From NCBI GenBank assembly GCA_963753115.1, contig CAVWBB010000009.1, positions 17,121 through 81,120 of the forward strand: DNA of 64,000 bases, given 5' to 3'. Numbering within the stretch: position 1 is the stretch's first letter; each line of letters begins with the position of its first letter. The position numbers and the translations under genes are program-made. The DNA comes from Bog-473 sp963753115. GTDB taxonomy: Bacteria; Actinomycetota; Acidimicrobiia; Acidimicrobiales; RAAP-2. The notes under the pieces are model-generated. The model saw only the letters and a list, made by a program, of their open reading frames with translations. It was not told the DNA's origin and searched no databases. Shown here piece after piece: positions 1-8,300 of the stretch.

Positions 1-2
1 TC

Positions 3-539
3 GAAGCCACCTACACGACGACCGGAAGCGCGCCCGTCACGGTCGTCTATGCCGTCGACCCCTCCATCAATGGACTCGCCTTCCACGAGACCCAGTCGGG
101 CTCCAGCGCGTCCAACGTGCAGATCATCGTCAATGCATCGGGCGAGTACGTGTGCAACCAGAGCGGATCGGCCGGCGCCTGGTCGTGCCAGAAGCTGGGC
201 CAGGCCGATGCAGCGACCGAGAACAAGATCTTCGACATCTACACCCCCTCGCACTGGACCGACTTCCTCAAGGGGGTCTCGCTGGTGGCGGGACTCAGCG
301 GCGACAAGGTGACGACCTCGACCATGTCGCTCAACGGCTTCGACATGAACTGCGTGGACCTGGTCGCCCGCGGCGTGCCGGGCACGAGCACCATCTGCAG
401 CACGTCCCAAGGGGTCCTCGGTTACGTCAAGGTGGCGTCGAACTCGACGAGCTTCCAGATCACAAACTTCTCTTCGTCACCCTCGCCGTCGCTGTTCCAG
501 CTGCCGCCCGGCGCCACCCTGACGACCACCACGACCTGA
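3..539 (+). CDS. C-terminal part of a secreted, threonine-tailed protein (5' end outside window)
   Basis: The frame is open from the window edge to a TGA at 537-539, so only about 178 C-terminal residues are present. The visible part has two widely spaced pairs of cysteines (CNQSG, SCQK, NCVD, ICST), many Ser and Thr residues, and ends in a run of threonines after LPPGA. Cysteine pairs and a Thr-rich tail fit an exported or cell-wall protein. No catalytic motif is recognised. The family is unknown to me; an actinobacterial lipoprotein of unknown function is one possibility. The signal peptide, if any, lies upstream of the window. Confidence 0.7.
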   Translation, partial: EATYTTTGSAPVTVVYAVDPSINGLAFHETQSGSSASNVQIIVNASGEYVCNQSGSAGAWSCQKLGQADAATENKIFDIYTPSHWTDFLKGVSLVAGLSGDKVTTSTMSLNGFDMNCVDLVARGVPGTSTICSTSQGVLGYVKVASNSTSFQITNFSSSPSPSLFQLPPGATLTTTTT

Positions 540-580
540 GGCCGGTCCCGCCGCCACGTGCGCCCGGACACAATGTGGGG

Positions 581-1696
581 ATGACCACCTTCATCACCCG
601 CTACGAGACGTCGGGGTCCGGCGTCCGCCTGGCCGTCAAGGACCTCATCGACATGGTGGGCGAGCAGACGACGGCGGGGTGCCGCGCCGTGGCGGCGCGT
701 GCCGTGCCGGCGCCTCGGGACGCGGCATGCCTGGCCGGCGCCCGCGCCGCGGGCGCACGGATTGTGGGGCGTACCAATCTGCACGAGTTGGCCCTCGGCG
801 TGACGGGTGTGAACGAGTGGTACGGGACTCCGGTGAACCCGCTCGACCCCTCGCGCGTTCCCGGCGGATCGTCGAGTGGCTCTGCCGTGGCGGTGGCGAC
901 CGGCGAGGCCGACGTCGCCTACGGCAGCGACACCGGCGGTTCGGTGCGCATCCCCGCTGCCTGCTGCGGCACGGCCGGCCTCAAGACGACCTGGGGCCGC
1001 ATCCCGCTCGACGGGGTCTGGCCGCTGGCGCCGAGCTTCGACACGGTGGGCCCGATGGCGCGCACGGTGGCCGGTCTCGTCACCGGGATGGAAATGCTCG
1101 AACCCGGTTTCACCGTGGCCGGCGGCAGCGGGACCGACCTGGCGGTCGGGCGCCTGGCGATCGACGCCGACCCTGCGATCACGGCGGCGCTCGACCGCGC
1201 CCTCGGCCTCGTCGGCTGGGACTGCCGCGAGCTGGTCATCCCGGAGTGGGACGACGCCACCATGCAGGCGGGCCTCCTCCTGGTGGTCGAGGCCTGGCAG
1301 TCCGACTCGACGCTGGTGGCGGAGGACCCGGAGGGCATCAGCGTCGGTGTGCGCGAACGGCTGGAGCTCGGTGGCGCCTTCGACGAGCGCACCGTGGCGG
1401 CGGCCTGGCGCGTCCAGCGTGCCTGGAAGGCGACGCTGGAGCGCCTCTTCACCGAGGTCGACCTCCTCGTCACCCCGACGCTGAGCATCTTCCCGCCCCG
1501 CCTGGAGGACGGGGACGATCTCCTGGTCTCGCGCTGCACGTTGCCCGTGAACCTGGCCGGAGTGCCCGCGTTGTCGCTCCCCGTGCCGACCGGAGGGCCC
1601 CTGCCCGCCAGCCTGCAGCTGATCGGGCCGGCCGGCAGCGAGGAACGGCTCCTGGCCGCGGGCGCGTGCCTCGAGGCAGCAGTGGCGTCCGCCTGA
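581..1696 (+). CDS. Amidase signature (AS) family amidase
   Basis: This 371-residue protein should hydrolyse a carboxamide bond, probably in the cytoplasm. It has the AS-family Ser-Ser-Lys triad. The lysine is in VKDLID (about residue 20), the cis-serine in the GGSSSGSA loop (95-102), and the nucleophile in DTGGSVRIPA (about residue 121). It is shorter than GatA (about 480 residues) and has no GatB or GatC neighbours, so a general amidase is more likely than Glu-tRNA amidotransferase. ATG 581 was chosen because the amidase similarity begins there; the frame stays open further upstream but reads as low-complexity Arg/Pro. It ends tail to tail with the WYL regulator. The substrate cannot be inferred. 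Confidence 0.9.
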   Translation: MTTFITRYETSGSGVRLAVKDLIDMVGEQTTAGCRAVAARAVPAPRDAACLAGARAAGARIVGRTNLHELALGVTGVNEWYGTPVNPLDPSRVPGGSSSGSAVAVATGEADVAYGSDTGGSVRIPAACCGTAGLKTTWGRIPLDGVWPLAPSFDTVGPMARTVAGLVTGMEMLEPGFTVAGGSGTDLAVGRLAIDADPAITAALDRALGLVGWDCRELVIPEWDDATMQAGLLLVVEAWQSDSTLVAEDPEGISVGVRERLELGGAFDERTVAAAWRVQRAWKATLERLFTEVDLLVTPTLSIFPPRLEDGDDLLVSRCTLPVNLAGVPALSLPVPTGGPLPASLQLIGPAGSEERLLAAGACLEAAVASA

Positions 1697-1720
1697 CCGC
1701 GCGCACCGCCGAGTGTGGCG

Positions 1721-2659
1721 TCAGGCGTTGACGCGGACGAGGCCGCGGCCGATGTCCGCCAGGTAGTCCCGCACGCCCGCCGGCGCCACGACCTCGAGTC
1801 CATCGGCGAAGCCGGCCAGTTGGCGCGCCACCATCTCCTCGGACTGGGCCCGCAACTCCACCTCGGTCCGCCCGTCCGCCCCGACCGCGCCGATCCCGAC
1901 GCGCGAGCCGAACATCCAGCGCAGGACGTCGACGATCCTTGCCTCGGCGCGCAGCTGCACCCGGAGCGGGGCGCGTTGCGCGTCCACGGTCGTGACGATG
2001 GAGCGCCACGCCGCGGCGAGGTCGAAGTCGTCGGGGCGCACGGCCGGTTCGGACGTGAGGCGCAGGGAGCGCACCCGGCTGACCCGGAAGGTCCGTTGGC
2101 CGGCTTCGGTTTCCGCGACGAGGTACCACGTGTTGTTCTTGACCACGAGCCCCAGCGGGTGCACCGTGCGTGACGAGGCGCGCCCGTCGCGTCCTCGGTA
2201 GTCCAGCTCGACGCGGACACCTTCGATCACGGCGCGTTGGAGCTCCTCCAGGTGGTCCGGCGCCGCGGGAGCCGTCTGGTCCCAGCCGGACGGGTCATGG
2301 ACGACCGCACTCGCCGCAGCCTCGGCATGCTCGCGGAAGGTCGCGGGGAGCGCCTGCACGAGCTTGCGCAGGGCCGCGCGGACCTCGGGCGTGGCGTCGG
2401 CCGGCCCGGCGATCAGGAACAGCGCCCTGGCCTCGTCGGCGGTCAGCCCGCTCAGGTCTGTGCGCGCCCCGCCGACCAGCTCCCACCCGCCACCTCGTCC
2501 GGGTTGGGAATAGACGGGGATGCCCGCCATGGCGAGGCCCTCGAGGTCGCGGCGGGCCGTCCGCTCACTGATCTCGAGCTCGCGGGCGAGCTGAGCGGCC
2601 GTGACGCGGCCCTTGGCCTGCAGGACCAGGAGGGCGGCGACGAGGCGATCGGCACGCAT
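1721..2659 (-). CDS. WYL-domain transcriptional regulator with N-terminal HTH
   Basis: This 312-residue DNA-binding regulator has a DeoR/HTH_11-type winged helix at residues 1-55 (AAQLARELEISERTARRDLE). A WYL domain follows at about 135-230, including the motif TWYLVAE, and a WCX-like C-terminal extension completes it. WYL domains of this YafY type bind ligands or nucleic acid and typically control a neighbouring gene. The gene is divergent from the DinB-family gene at 2770, and a perfect inverted repeat lies between them (2682-2698). Local autorepression and control of that gene are therefore the simplest reading. The inducer is unknown. Confidence 0.92.
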   Translation of the reverse strand: MRADRLVAALLVLQAKGRVTAAQLARELEISERTARRDLEGLAMAGIPVYSQPGRGGGWELVGGARTDLSGLTADEARALFLIAGPADATPEVRAALRKLVQALPATFREHAEAAASAVVHDPSGWDQTAPAAPDHLEELQRAVIEGVRVELDYRGRDGRASSRTVHPLGLVVKNNTWYLVAETEAGQRTFRVSRVRSLRLTSEPAVRPDDFDLAAAWRSIVTTVDAQRAPLRVQLRAEARIVDVLRWMFGSRVGIGAVGADGRTEVELRAQSEEMVARQLAGFADGLEVVAPAGVRDYLADIGRGLVRVNA

Positions 2660-2681
2660 GCGACCAGTTTGCCAAGAAAAG

Positions 2682-2698
2682 TGGCCATGAGATGGCCA
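2682..2698. promoter_or_regulatory. Inverted repeat, candidate operator of the WYL regulator
   Basis: TGGCCAT-GAG-ATGGCCA is a perfect 7-bp inverted repeat in the 110-bp gap between the divergent WYL regulator and DinB genes. A CCAGTTT direct repeat flanks it (2673-2679 and 2696-2702). Position and symmetry suggest the regulator's binding site; no experiment is visible. The site also contains an ATG (2692) in frame with the DinB gene, which argues that the true DinB start is the later ATG 2770. Confidence 0.5.
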
Positions 2699-2769
2699 GT
2701 TTCAGGGCGCACCATGCCAGGACACAGAGCGGAGCCGGGGGAGACCCGGCCCGGAACGGAGATGACACC

Positions 2770-3333
2770 ATGCCTGGACTCGTTGCCCCCCTCGTCGACG
2801 AGCGTGAGGTGCTGCTGGCCTTCCTGGCGCAGCAGCGCGACGCCCTGCGGTACGCCGCCCATGGCCTCGACCGCGACCAGGTCGCCGCCCGGCCGACGGT
2901 CAGCGAGCTCTGCCTGGCCGGCCTCATCAAGCACGCGGCGCTGGTCGAGCGGGCCTGGACGACGTACCTCACCACGGGTGACACGTCCGTGTTCGCCCCC
3001 GGTGACGAGGAGGACTGGGGCGACGGGTTCCGGCTGACCGAAGGAGAGACGCTCGACGACGTGCTCACCCTGGCCGCGGACCAGGCCCGTCTCACCGAGA
3101 AGGTGGTGGGCGCCCTGGAGGACCTCGCCGCACCCCTCGCGCCGACCACCGACGTCGTCCCGTGGATCCCCGGTGGCATCGTCTGGACGCCGCGTTGGGT
3201 CCTGCTGCACCTCATAGAGGAGACGGCCCGCCACGCCGGACACGCCGACATCATCCGCGAGTCCGTCGACGGTGCCACCTGCTGGACGCTGATGGCCGCG
3301 GCCGAGGGATGGTCGCTGCAGGACTGGGCGTAG
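2770..3333 (+). CDS. DinB / DUF664-like metal-binding protein
   Basis: This 187-residue protein has the four-helix layout of the DinB superfamily, whose members include bacillithiol- and mycothiol-dependent transferases. The conserved pattern is an early helix (LLAFLAQQRDAL), LIKHAALVERAW with the first ligand histidine, and LLHLIEETARHAGHADIIRE with the second and third ligand histidines near residue 150-158. Three histidines are thus available to bind a divalent metal. ATG 2770 is preceded by GGAG at 2757-2760 and fits the family N-terminus; an upstream in-frame ATG lies inside the putative operator. Its partnership with the divergent WYL regulator is common for this family, often in small detoxification modules. 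The substrate is unknown. Confidence 0.85.
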   Translation: MPGLVAPLVDEREVLLAFLAQQRDALRYAAHGLDRDQVAARPTVSELCLAGLIKHAALVERAWTTYLTTGDTSVFAPGDEEDWGDGFRLTEGETLDDVLTLAADQARLTEKVVGALEDLAAPLAPTTDVVPWIPGGIVWTPRWVLLHLIEETARHAGHADIIRESVDGATCWTLMAAAEGWSLQDWA

Positions 3334-3368
3334 GGGGCGCCGCACCTCCACCGTAGGGTGGGCAGCGC

Positions 3369-4010
3369 ATGCAGATCGATGTGTGGTCCGACTACGCGTG
3401 TCCGTGGTGCGCGCTCGGCTTCGCCCGGCTCAAGGTCGCATTGGCCGACTTCGAGCACGGTGACGAGGTCACCGTGGTGCACCGTTCCTTCGAGCTGAAC
3501 CGCCGAGCGCCGGCGCGCGTCGAGGGCACTCAGGAGGAGCGTCTCTACCGCAAGTACGGGATGAGCCCCGGACAGGTCCGGGCCGGTCACGCGCACCTGA
3601 CCGCGCTCGGGGCGGAGGTGGGCTTCGCCTTCGACTTCGAGGGCGTGCGGTCGGGCAGCACGTTCGACGCCCACCGGCTCACCCAGGCGGTGCGGGGGAC
3701 CGAGCACGAGGATGCGCTGGTGCAGGGATTGTTCGCCGCCCACTTCACCGACGGGCGGCAGCTCTCCGATCCCGACGTCCTGCGCGCCGTCGCCCACGAC
3801 GCGGGCGTGCCCGAGGTCGTGACGGAGAACGTGGTCGGCGGCACGGCCGGCTCTGCCGAGGTGCGCGCCGACGAGGCTGCCGCAGAGGATCGCGACGTGA
3901 CCGGCGTGCCCTACTTCCTCATCGATGACGTGTGGCCAATTCCGGGGGCGCAGGATGTCGAGACGCTCGGTGCCCTGCTGCGCCGCGCCTGGTCACGCCT
4001 CGGCCATTGA
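3369..4010 (+). CDS. DsbA family oxidoreductase, FrnE-like
   Basis: This 213-residue thioredoxin-fold protein has a CPWC active site at residues 11-14, directly after the first beta strand. There is an alpha-helical insertion in the middle and a cis-proline loop (TGVPYF) near the C terminus. This is the FrnE or polyketide-associated branch of DsbA, which usually lacks a signal peptide. None is seen, so it is probably a cytoplasmic thiol-disulfide oxidoreductase or isomerase. Its 3' end overlaps the convergent decarboxylase gene by 18 bp. The electron partner is not visible. Confidence 0.92.
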   Translation: MQIDVWSDYACPWCALGFARLKVALADFEHGDEVTVVHRSFELNRRAPARVEGTQEERLYRKYGMSPGQVRAGHAHLTALGAEVGFAFDFEGVRSGSTFDAHRLTQAVRGTEHEDALVQGLFAAHFTDGRQLSDPDVLRAVAHDAGVPEVVTENVVGGTAGSAEVRADEAAAEDRDVTGVPYFLIDDVWPIPGAQDVETLGALLRRAWSRLGH

Positions 4011-5363
4011 GGCAAGGATCTCGTCGATCATCTCCACGGTGGTGTTCGGGTGGAGGAAGGCGAAGCGGGCCACGGTCTCGCCTTCCCACACGGTGGGCGT
4101 GACGAAGCCGATCTGGTCGTGGAGAAGGCGGGCCGACCAGCTCTCGTAGTCGAGCTTCGCCCATCCCTCGCGCCGGAACAGCACGATGGAGAGCCCGGGC
4201 TCGCGTACCAGCTCGACATGGGGCGAGGCCTCGATCCGCTCGGCCGCGTGCTGGGCGATGGCCAGGCCCGCCTCCACGGCATCGCGGTAGGCGTCCAGGC
4301 CGTTGACGGCCAGCGAGAACCAGAGCGGGAGCCCGCGGGCGCGTCGCGTCAGGTGGAAGGCGTAGTCGCTCGGGTTCCACTCTTCGGGGTTCTCGCTGTG
4401 CAACACCTCGAGGTAGTGCGCGTCCTGGGTGTGCACCGCCTTGGCGAGGTTGGGCTGGCGGTAGATCAGGGCCGCGCAGTCGAAGGGAGCGAAGAGCCAC
4501 TTGTGGGGGTCGACGATGAACGAGTCGGCCTTTTCGAAGCCGGCGAACTGGTCTTTGACGGATGGGGCGAACAACGCGGCGGCCCCGCCGTACGCGCCGT
4601 CGATGTGGAACCACAGGGAGTGCTCGGCGGCCACGTCGGCCACGCCTGCCAGGTCGTCGACGATGCCGGCGTTCGTGGTCCCCGCGGTGGCCACGACGGC
4701 GATGACGTCGGTGCGGCGCGGGTCCTCGCGCAAGGCGGCGCGCAGCGCGGAGCCGGTGAGCCGGTGGTCGAGGACCGGCACGGTGAGCGTCTCGACGCCG
4801 AGCACGTGGAGCGCCTTGCCGACCGACGAGTGGGCCTCCTCGCTCAGCGCCACGAGCGGTCGCAGGGGGGCGTCGGCGTGGCGGCGGTGCCCCGCCGTGT
4901 CGCGGGCCACCATGAGAGCGGACAGGTTGCCCGCCGACCCGCCGGCCACGAAGCAGCCCCCGGCGCCTTCGGGCAGACCGGCCTGGGCGGACAGGACCGC
5001 CAGGGCCTGGTTCTCGGCCACCACGACACCGGCGGCCTCGAGCCACGACGTGCCGTGCAGCGACGAGCACGAGACGAACATGTCGAAGAGCAGGGAGGCC
5101 TTGGTCGGGGCCGCCGGGATGAAGGACAAGAAGCGGGGGCTGTCGCACGAGACCACCGCTGTCGACAGCTTTTCGACGAAGATCTTCAGCACCTGCGCGG
5201 CGTCGGTGCCGCCGGGCCGCATCAGCCCGGCCAACTCGGCGTCGAGGGACTCGACCAAGCCGCCGAAGTCGAGGGCGACCGGGTCCATGGAGAGGCGTTC
5301 CCGGCACGCCGCCAGGATGAGCTCGGTCATGGCCTCGTCGTAGTGGAACATGTCGCTCGCCAT
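3993..5363 (-). CDS. PLP-dependent group II (aromatic-type) amino acid decarboxylase
   Basis: This 456-residue protein is in the aromatic-L-amino-acid/glutamate decarboxylase family. The PLP-binding lysine is in FIVDPHKWLF. The cofactor-contacting motifs ATAGTTNAG and FHIDGAYGG precede it in the expected order, and VAGGSAGNLSAL forms the phosphate-binding region. It should decarboxylate an aromatic or acidic amino acid in the cytoplasm. ATG 5363 was chosen over an upstream start because it overlaps the larC stop as TGATG, a typical coupling signal. It is the last gene of larB-larC-decarboxylase. The link to nickel-pincer cofactor genes is unusual, and no substrate can be assigned from sequence. 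Confidence 0.92.
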   Translation of the reverse strand: MASDMFHYDEAMTELILAACRERLSMDPVALDFGGLVESLDAELAGLMRPGGTDAAQVLKIFVEKLSTAVVSCDSPRFLSFIPAAPTKASLLFDMFVSCSSLHGTSWLEAAGVVVAENQALAVLSAQAGLPEGAGGCFVAGGSAGNLSALMVARDTAGHRRHADAPLRPLVALSEEAHSSVGKALHVLGVETLTVPVLDHRLTGSALRAALREDPRRTDVIAVVATAGTTNAGIVDDLAGVADVAAEHSLWFHIDGAYGGAAALFAPSVKDQFAGFEKADSFIVDPHKWLFAPFDCAALIYRQPNLAKAVHTQDAHYLEVLHSENPEEWNPSDYAFHLTRRARGLPLWFSLAVNGLDAYRDAVEAGLAIAQHAAERIEASPHVELVREPGLSIVLFRREGWAKLDYESWSARLLHDQIGFVTPTVWEGETVARFAFLHPNTTVEMIDEILASMAEA

Positions 5364-6586
5364 CAGGCGGGTGCATCCTCCGGACCCGGTGCGGAGGCCG
5401 GCCGCTGCGTGGCGCGCCACGCCTCCTCGGCTCGGCTGGCCACCTCGTGCGGCGGGGAGCCCGTCTTGGTTGCGGCCAGCGCGACGTCGTCGAACTCGGG
5501 CTTGGCCCGCCCACTGATGACCTTCATCCGGATCACGATGCCGTCGACGGTGACCTGCGCGAGCTCGCGGGCGACCGGCCAGCGCTGCACCGCAGTGGCA
5601 CGGACGCCCATCGTCCCGGTGATCCGCTGGATCTCGCGGCGCTGGGTCTCCGCGCCGGTGGCGTCGGTCAGGACGTGAAGGACGTGGCCGGGCCGCCCCT
5701 TCTTCATGGTCACCGGGCTCACCCAGGCGTCGAGCGCCCCGGCCTCGAGCGTTGCCGCGACGGCCAGCCCCAGCTGCTCACCGGTGACGTCGTCGAGGTT
5801 CGTCTCGAGCAGCAGCGCCTGCTGCCCGGGGCCGGGCGCCGGGTGTGCGGCGCGCCGCCCGATGACCACCTGGGTGCAGTTCGGCAGGTCCTCCATCTCA
5901 CCGGCGCCCCCGCCAAAGCCCGACGACGCGATCGTCATGTCCGGCATGGGGCCGAACGCGCTGGAGAGCGTGGCCAGCAGGGCGGCACCGGTCGGCGTCG
6001 TGAGCTCAATCGGGACGTCGCGACCGTACGAGGGGATCCCCTCCAGCAGGCGGACCGTCGCCGGCGCCGGATTGGGCAGCCGGCCGTGCGCGCTGCGCAC
6101 CATGCCCATGCCCGTGGCCACCGCCGAGGCACACACCTCGTCGACCCCGAGCACCTCGAGCGCGGCGGCGGTCCCGACGACGTCGATGATCGCGTCGTGC
6201 CCGCCGACCTCGTGGAAGTGGACCTGGTCGATGGGCCGCCGGTGCAGCGCGGATTCGACCGTTGCCAGTTTGTGGAAGACCGCCTGCGCGCGCGCCGTGA
6301 CCCGGGCCGGCAGGGCGGCGTCCTCAATCAGCGCGGCGATCACGCCGTGGGTGCGCACCACCACGTCGTCACCCCCGACGATGGCGCGGGTGCAGGCGAT
6401 GCCTCCCCGGATGCCATCTTCGAACTCGAGGTGCCAGCCGGGGAGGTGCAGGCGGTTGAGCAGCGCCCGGACCTCGTCGACATCCGCCCCCGCGTCGACG
6501 AGCGACCCCAGCGCCATGTCGCCCGCGATGCCGGCGAAGCAGTGGAACCATGCCACCGTGGCGACGTCCTCGCCGGGCGCCCTCAC
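5363..6586 (-). CDS. larC: LarC, nickel insertion protein for the nickel-pincer nucleotide cofactor
   Basis: LarC inserts nickel into the pyridinium dithiocarboxylate mononucleotide made by LarB and LarE, using CTP. This 407-residue protein starts with FHCFAGIAGDMALGSL and ends with a KPEFDD...ATKTG segment typical of LarC. It is a single uninterrupted reading frame covering both LarC1 and LarC2. In Lactiplantibacillus plantarum the full protein needs a programmed frameshift; here none is needed. The GTG start overlaps the larB stop as GTGA, and its own stop overlaps the decarboxylase ATG. Neither larE nor larA is in the window. Confidence 0.93.
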   Translation of the reverse strand: MRAPGEDVATVAWFHCFAGIAGDMALGSLVDAGADVDEVRALLNRLHLPGWHLEFEDGIRGGIACTRAIVGGDDVVVRTHGVIAALIEDAALPARVTARAQAVFHKLATVESALHRRPIDQVHFHEVGGHDAIIDVVGTAAALEVLGVDEVCASAVATGMGMVRSAHGRLPNPAPATVRLLEGIPSYGRDVPIELTTPTGAALLATLSSAFGPMPDMTIASSGFGGGAGEMEDLPNCTQVVIGRRAAHPAPGPGQQALLLETNLDDVTGEQLGLAVAATLEAGALDAWVSPVTMKKGRPGHVLHVLTDATGAETQRREIQRITGTMGVRATAVQRWPVARELAQVTVDGIVIRMKVISGRAKPEFDDVALAATKTGSPPHEVASRAEEAWRATQRPASAPGPEDAPA

Positions 6587-7344
6587 GGGAGGAGCCGAGC
6601 GATCGCGCAGGCCGCGCCGTACCCGTTGTCGATGCCGACCACGGTGATGCCCGAAGAGCAGGCGGAGAGCATGGCGAGCAGCGCGGTCACGCCCTCGAGC
6701 GCGGCGCCGTAGCCGGTGCTCGTCGGGACGGCGACGACCGGTGCCGGCGTGAGCCCGCCCACCACGCTGGCCAGCGCGCCCTCCATGCCGGCGATCACGA
6801 CGACCGCGTCAGCCATGGCCAGGGTGTCGAGCTCGGCGAGGAGGCGGTGCAGTCCCGCGACGCCACAGTCGGTGAGCTGGGTCGGCGAAAAGCCGAGCGC
6901 CCGCAACACGGACGTGCACTCAGTGGCGACGGGCAGATCGGCCGTTCCTGCGGTGATGACGACGACCTGGCCGTCCCTCGCCGGCGCCGGACGGAAGACC
7001 ACGGTCGAGAGGGATCCGCTCTCCTCCACGGCACTCGGGCTGAGACCCCCCGCCATGGCCGCGGCGATGACCGCCTTGACCTGGTCCTCCGTCGCCCTGG
7101 TCAACAGGACCGGGTTCTCGGTCGCCGAGAGAAGCTCGTCGACGACGGCAGCGCAGTGCTCGGGGGTCTTGCCTGGTCCGTAGATGGCCTCGGGCACCCC
7201 GAGGCGGAGGTCGCGGTGATGGTCCACCCGGGCGAACCCGAGGTCGGCGTAGGGCAGACGGCGGAGCTGCCGGACGGCGTCGTCAGGCGTGCAGCGGCCG
7301 GCGGCGACGTCTTCGATGAGTGTGCGAAGCGAGGAAGCGTCCAT
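6583..7344 (-). CDS. larB: LarB, carboxylase/hydrolase of nickel-pincer cofactor synthesis
   Basis: LarB carboxylates nicotinic acid adenine dinucleotide and hydrolyses the phosphoanhydride to give pyridinium dicarboxylate mononucleotide. It resembles PurE (AIR carboxylase) at its C-terminal half, visible here as VVITAGTADLPVATE, CGVAGLHRLL and GMEGALASVVGG. The protein has 253 residues from ATG 7344; a TTG at 7365 would add seven. The start region lies 3-24 bp from the divergent pheA start, so any promoter must sit inside the genes or the mRNAs must be nearly leaderless. First gene of larB-larC-decarboxylase. Confidence 0.92.
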   Translation of the reverse strand: MDASSLRTLIEDVAAGRCTPDDAVRQLRRLPYADLGFARVDHHRDLRLGVPEAIYGPGKTPEHCAAVVDELLSATENPVLLTRATEDQVKAVIAAAMAGGLSPSAVEESGSLSTVVFRPAPARDGQVVVITAGTADLPVATECTSVLRALGFSPTQLTDCGVAGLHRLLAELDTLAMADAVVVIAGMEGALASVVGGLTPAPVVAVPTSTGYGAALEGVTALLAMLSACSSGITVVGIDNGYGAACAIARLLP

Positions 7345-7367
7345 GACCTGCTCTATCCTGCCCAACT

Positions 7368-8300
7368 GTGAACCCCCCTGCGACCTCGGTGGCGTACTTC
7401 GGCCCGGCTGCCACCTTCACGCAGGAGGCGCTCCTCACCCAGCCCGACCTGGCCGCCGCGGACCTGACGGCCCTGGCGTCCATCACGGCGGTGCTCGAGG
7501 CCGTCGCCCGGGGTGAGGTCGACCTCGGGTTCGTGCCCATTGAGAACGGGATCGAGGGGACCGTCAGCGCCACCATCGACGGCTTGATTCACGACGTCGA
7601 CCTGCACATTCAACGTGAGGTGGTGATGGACATCCATCTCCACCTCATGGCGCCTCCCGGCACCGGGCTCGCCGATATCGACACCGTGTCCTCCTATCCC
7701 CACGCGCTGGCCCAGTGCCAGAAGTACCTGGCCCGGGCCCTGCCCGGGGCCGAACAGCGGGCCGCGAACTCCACCGCGGACGCGGCCCGTGCGCTGGGCG
7801 AGTCGGGGGCCAGCGGGGAGGCCGCCATCGCCCCGAGGCTGGCCGCCGAGCGGTACGGCCTGACCATCGTCGCCGAGGACGTCGAGGATCACCCGGAGAA
7901 CCAGACGCGGTTCGTCCTCGTGGCCCGGACCCGGGTGCCGGCGCCCACCGGGCACGACAAGACGAGCATCGTGTGCTTTCAGCGTGCCGACCACCCGGGC
8001 AGCCTGCACGGGATACTGGGACAGTTCGCCGCCCGCAACATCAACCTGACCAAGCTCGAATCACGCCCCACGAAGCAGGCCTTGGGTGACTACTGCTTCG
8101 TCATCGACCTCTCGGGGCACGTGGGCGACGAGGTCGTGGCCGACTGCCTGCGCGACCTCCACGCCAGCCTGGCCGGGGTGAAGTTCCTCGGCTCGTACCC
8201 GGCGGCGGGGGAGCACGGTCCTGAACAACGACGACAGGCCGACGCGGCCTGGCAGGCGGCTGACACGTGGCTGCGCGACATCCGCGGCGCTATCGGGTAG
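7368..8300 (+). CDS. pheA: Prephenate dehydratase
   Basis: This enzyme converts prephenate to phenylpyruvate in phenylalanine synthesis. It has 310 residues. The catalytic domain (1-190) opens with YFGPAATFTQEA, has VPIENGIEGTVS, and ends with the ENQTRFVL motif; the catalytic Thr sits in that TRF. A C-terminal ACT domain (about 205-280) carries GSLHGILGQFA and the LESRP motif used for Phe binding, so feedback inhibition is expected. There is no chorismate mutase domain. The GTG start has no Shine-Dalgarno sequence and sits almost back to back with larB. The 3' end overlaps the convergent MFS gene by 11 bp. Confidence 0.95.
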   Translation: MNPPATSVAYFGPAATFTQEALLTQPDLAAADLTALASITAVLEAVARGEVDLGFVPIENGIEGTVSATIDGLIHDVDLHIQREVVMDIHLHLMAPPGTGLADIDTVSSYPHALAQCQKYLARALPGAEQRAANSTADAARALGESGASGEAAIAPRLAAERYGLTIVAEDVEDHPENQTRFVLVARTRVPAPTGHDKTSIVCFQRADHPGSLHGILGQFAARNINLTKLESRPTKQALGDYCFVIDLSGHVGDEVVADCLRDLHASLAGVKFLGSYPAAGEHGPEQRRQADAAWQAADTWLRDIRGAIG

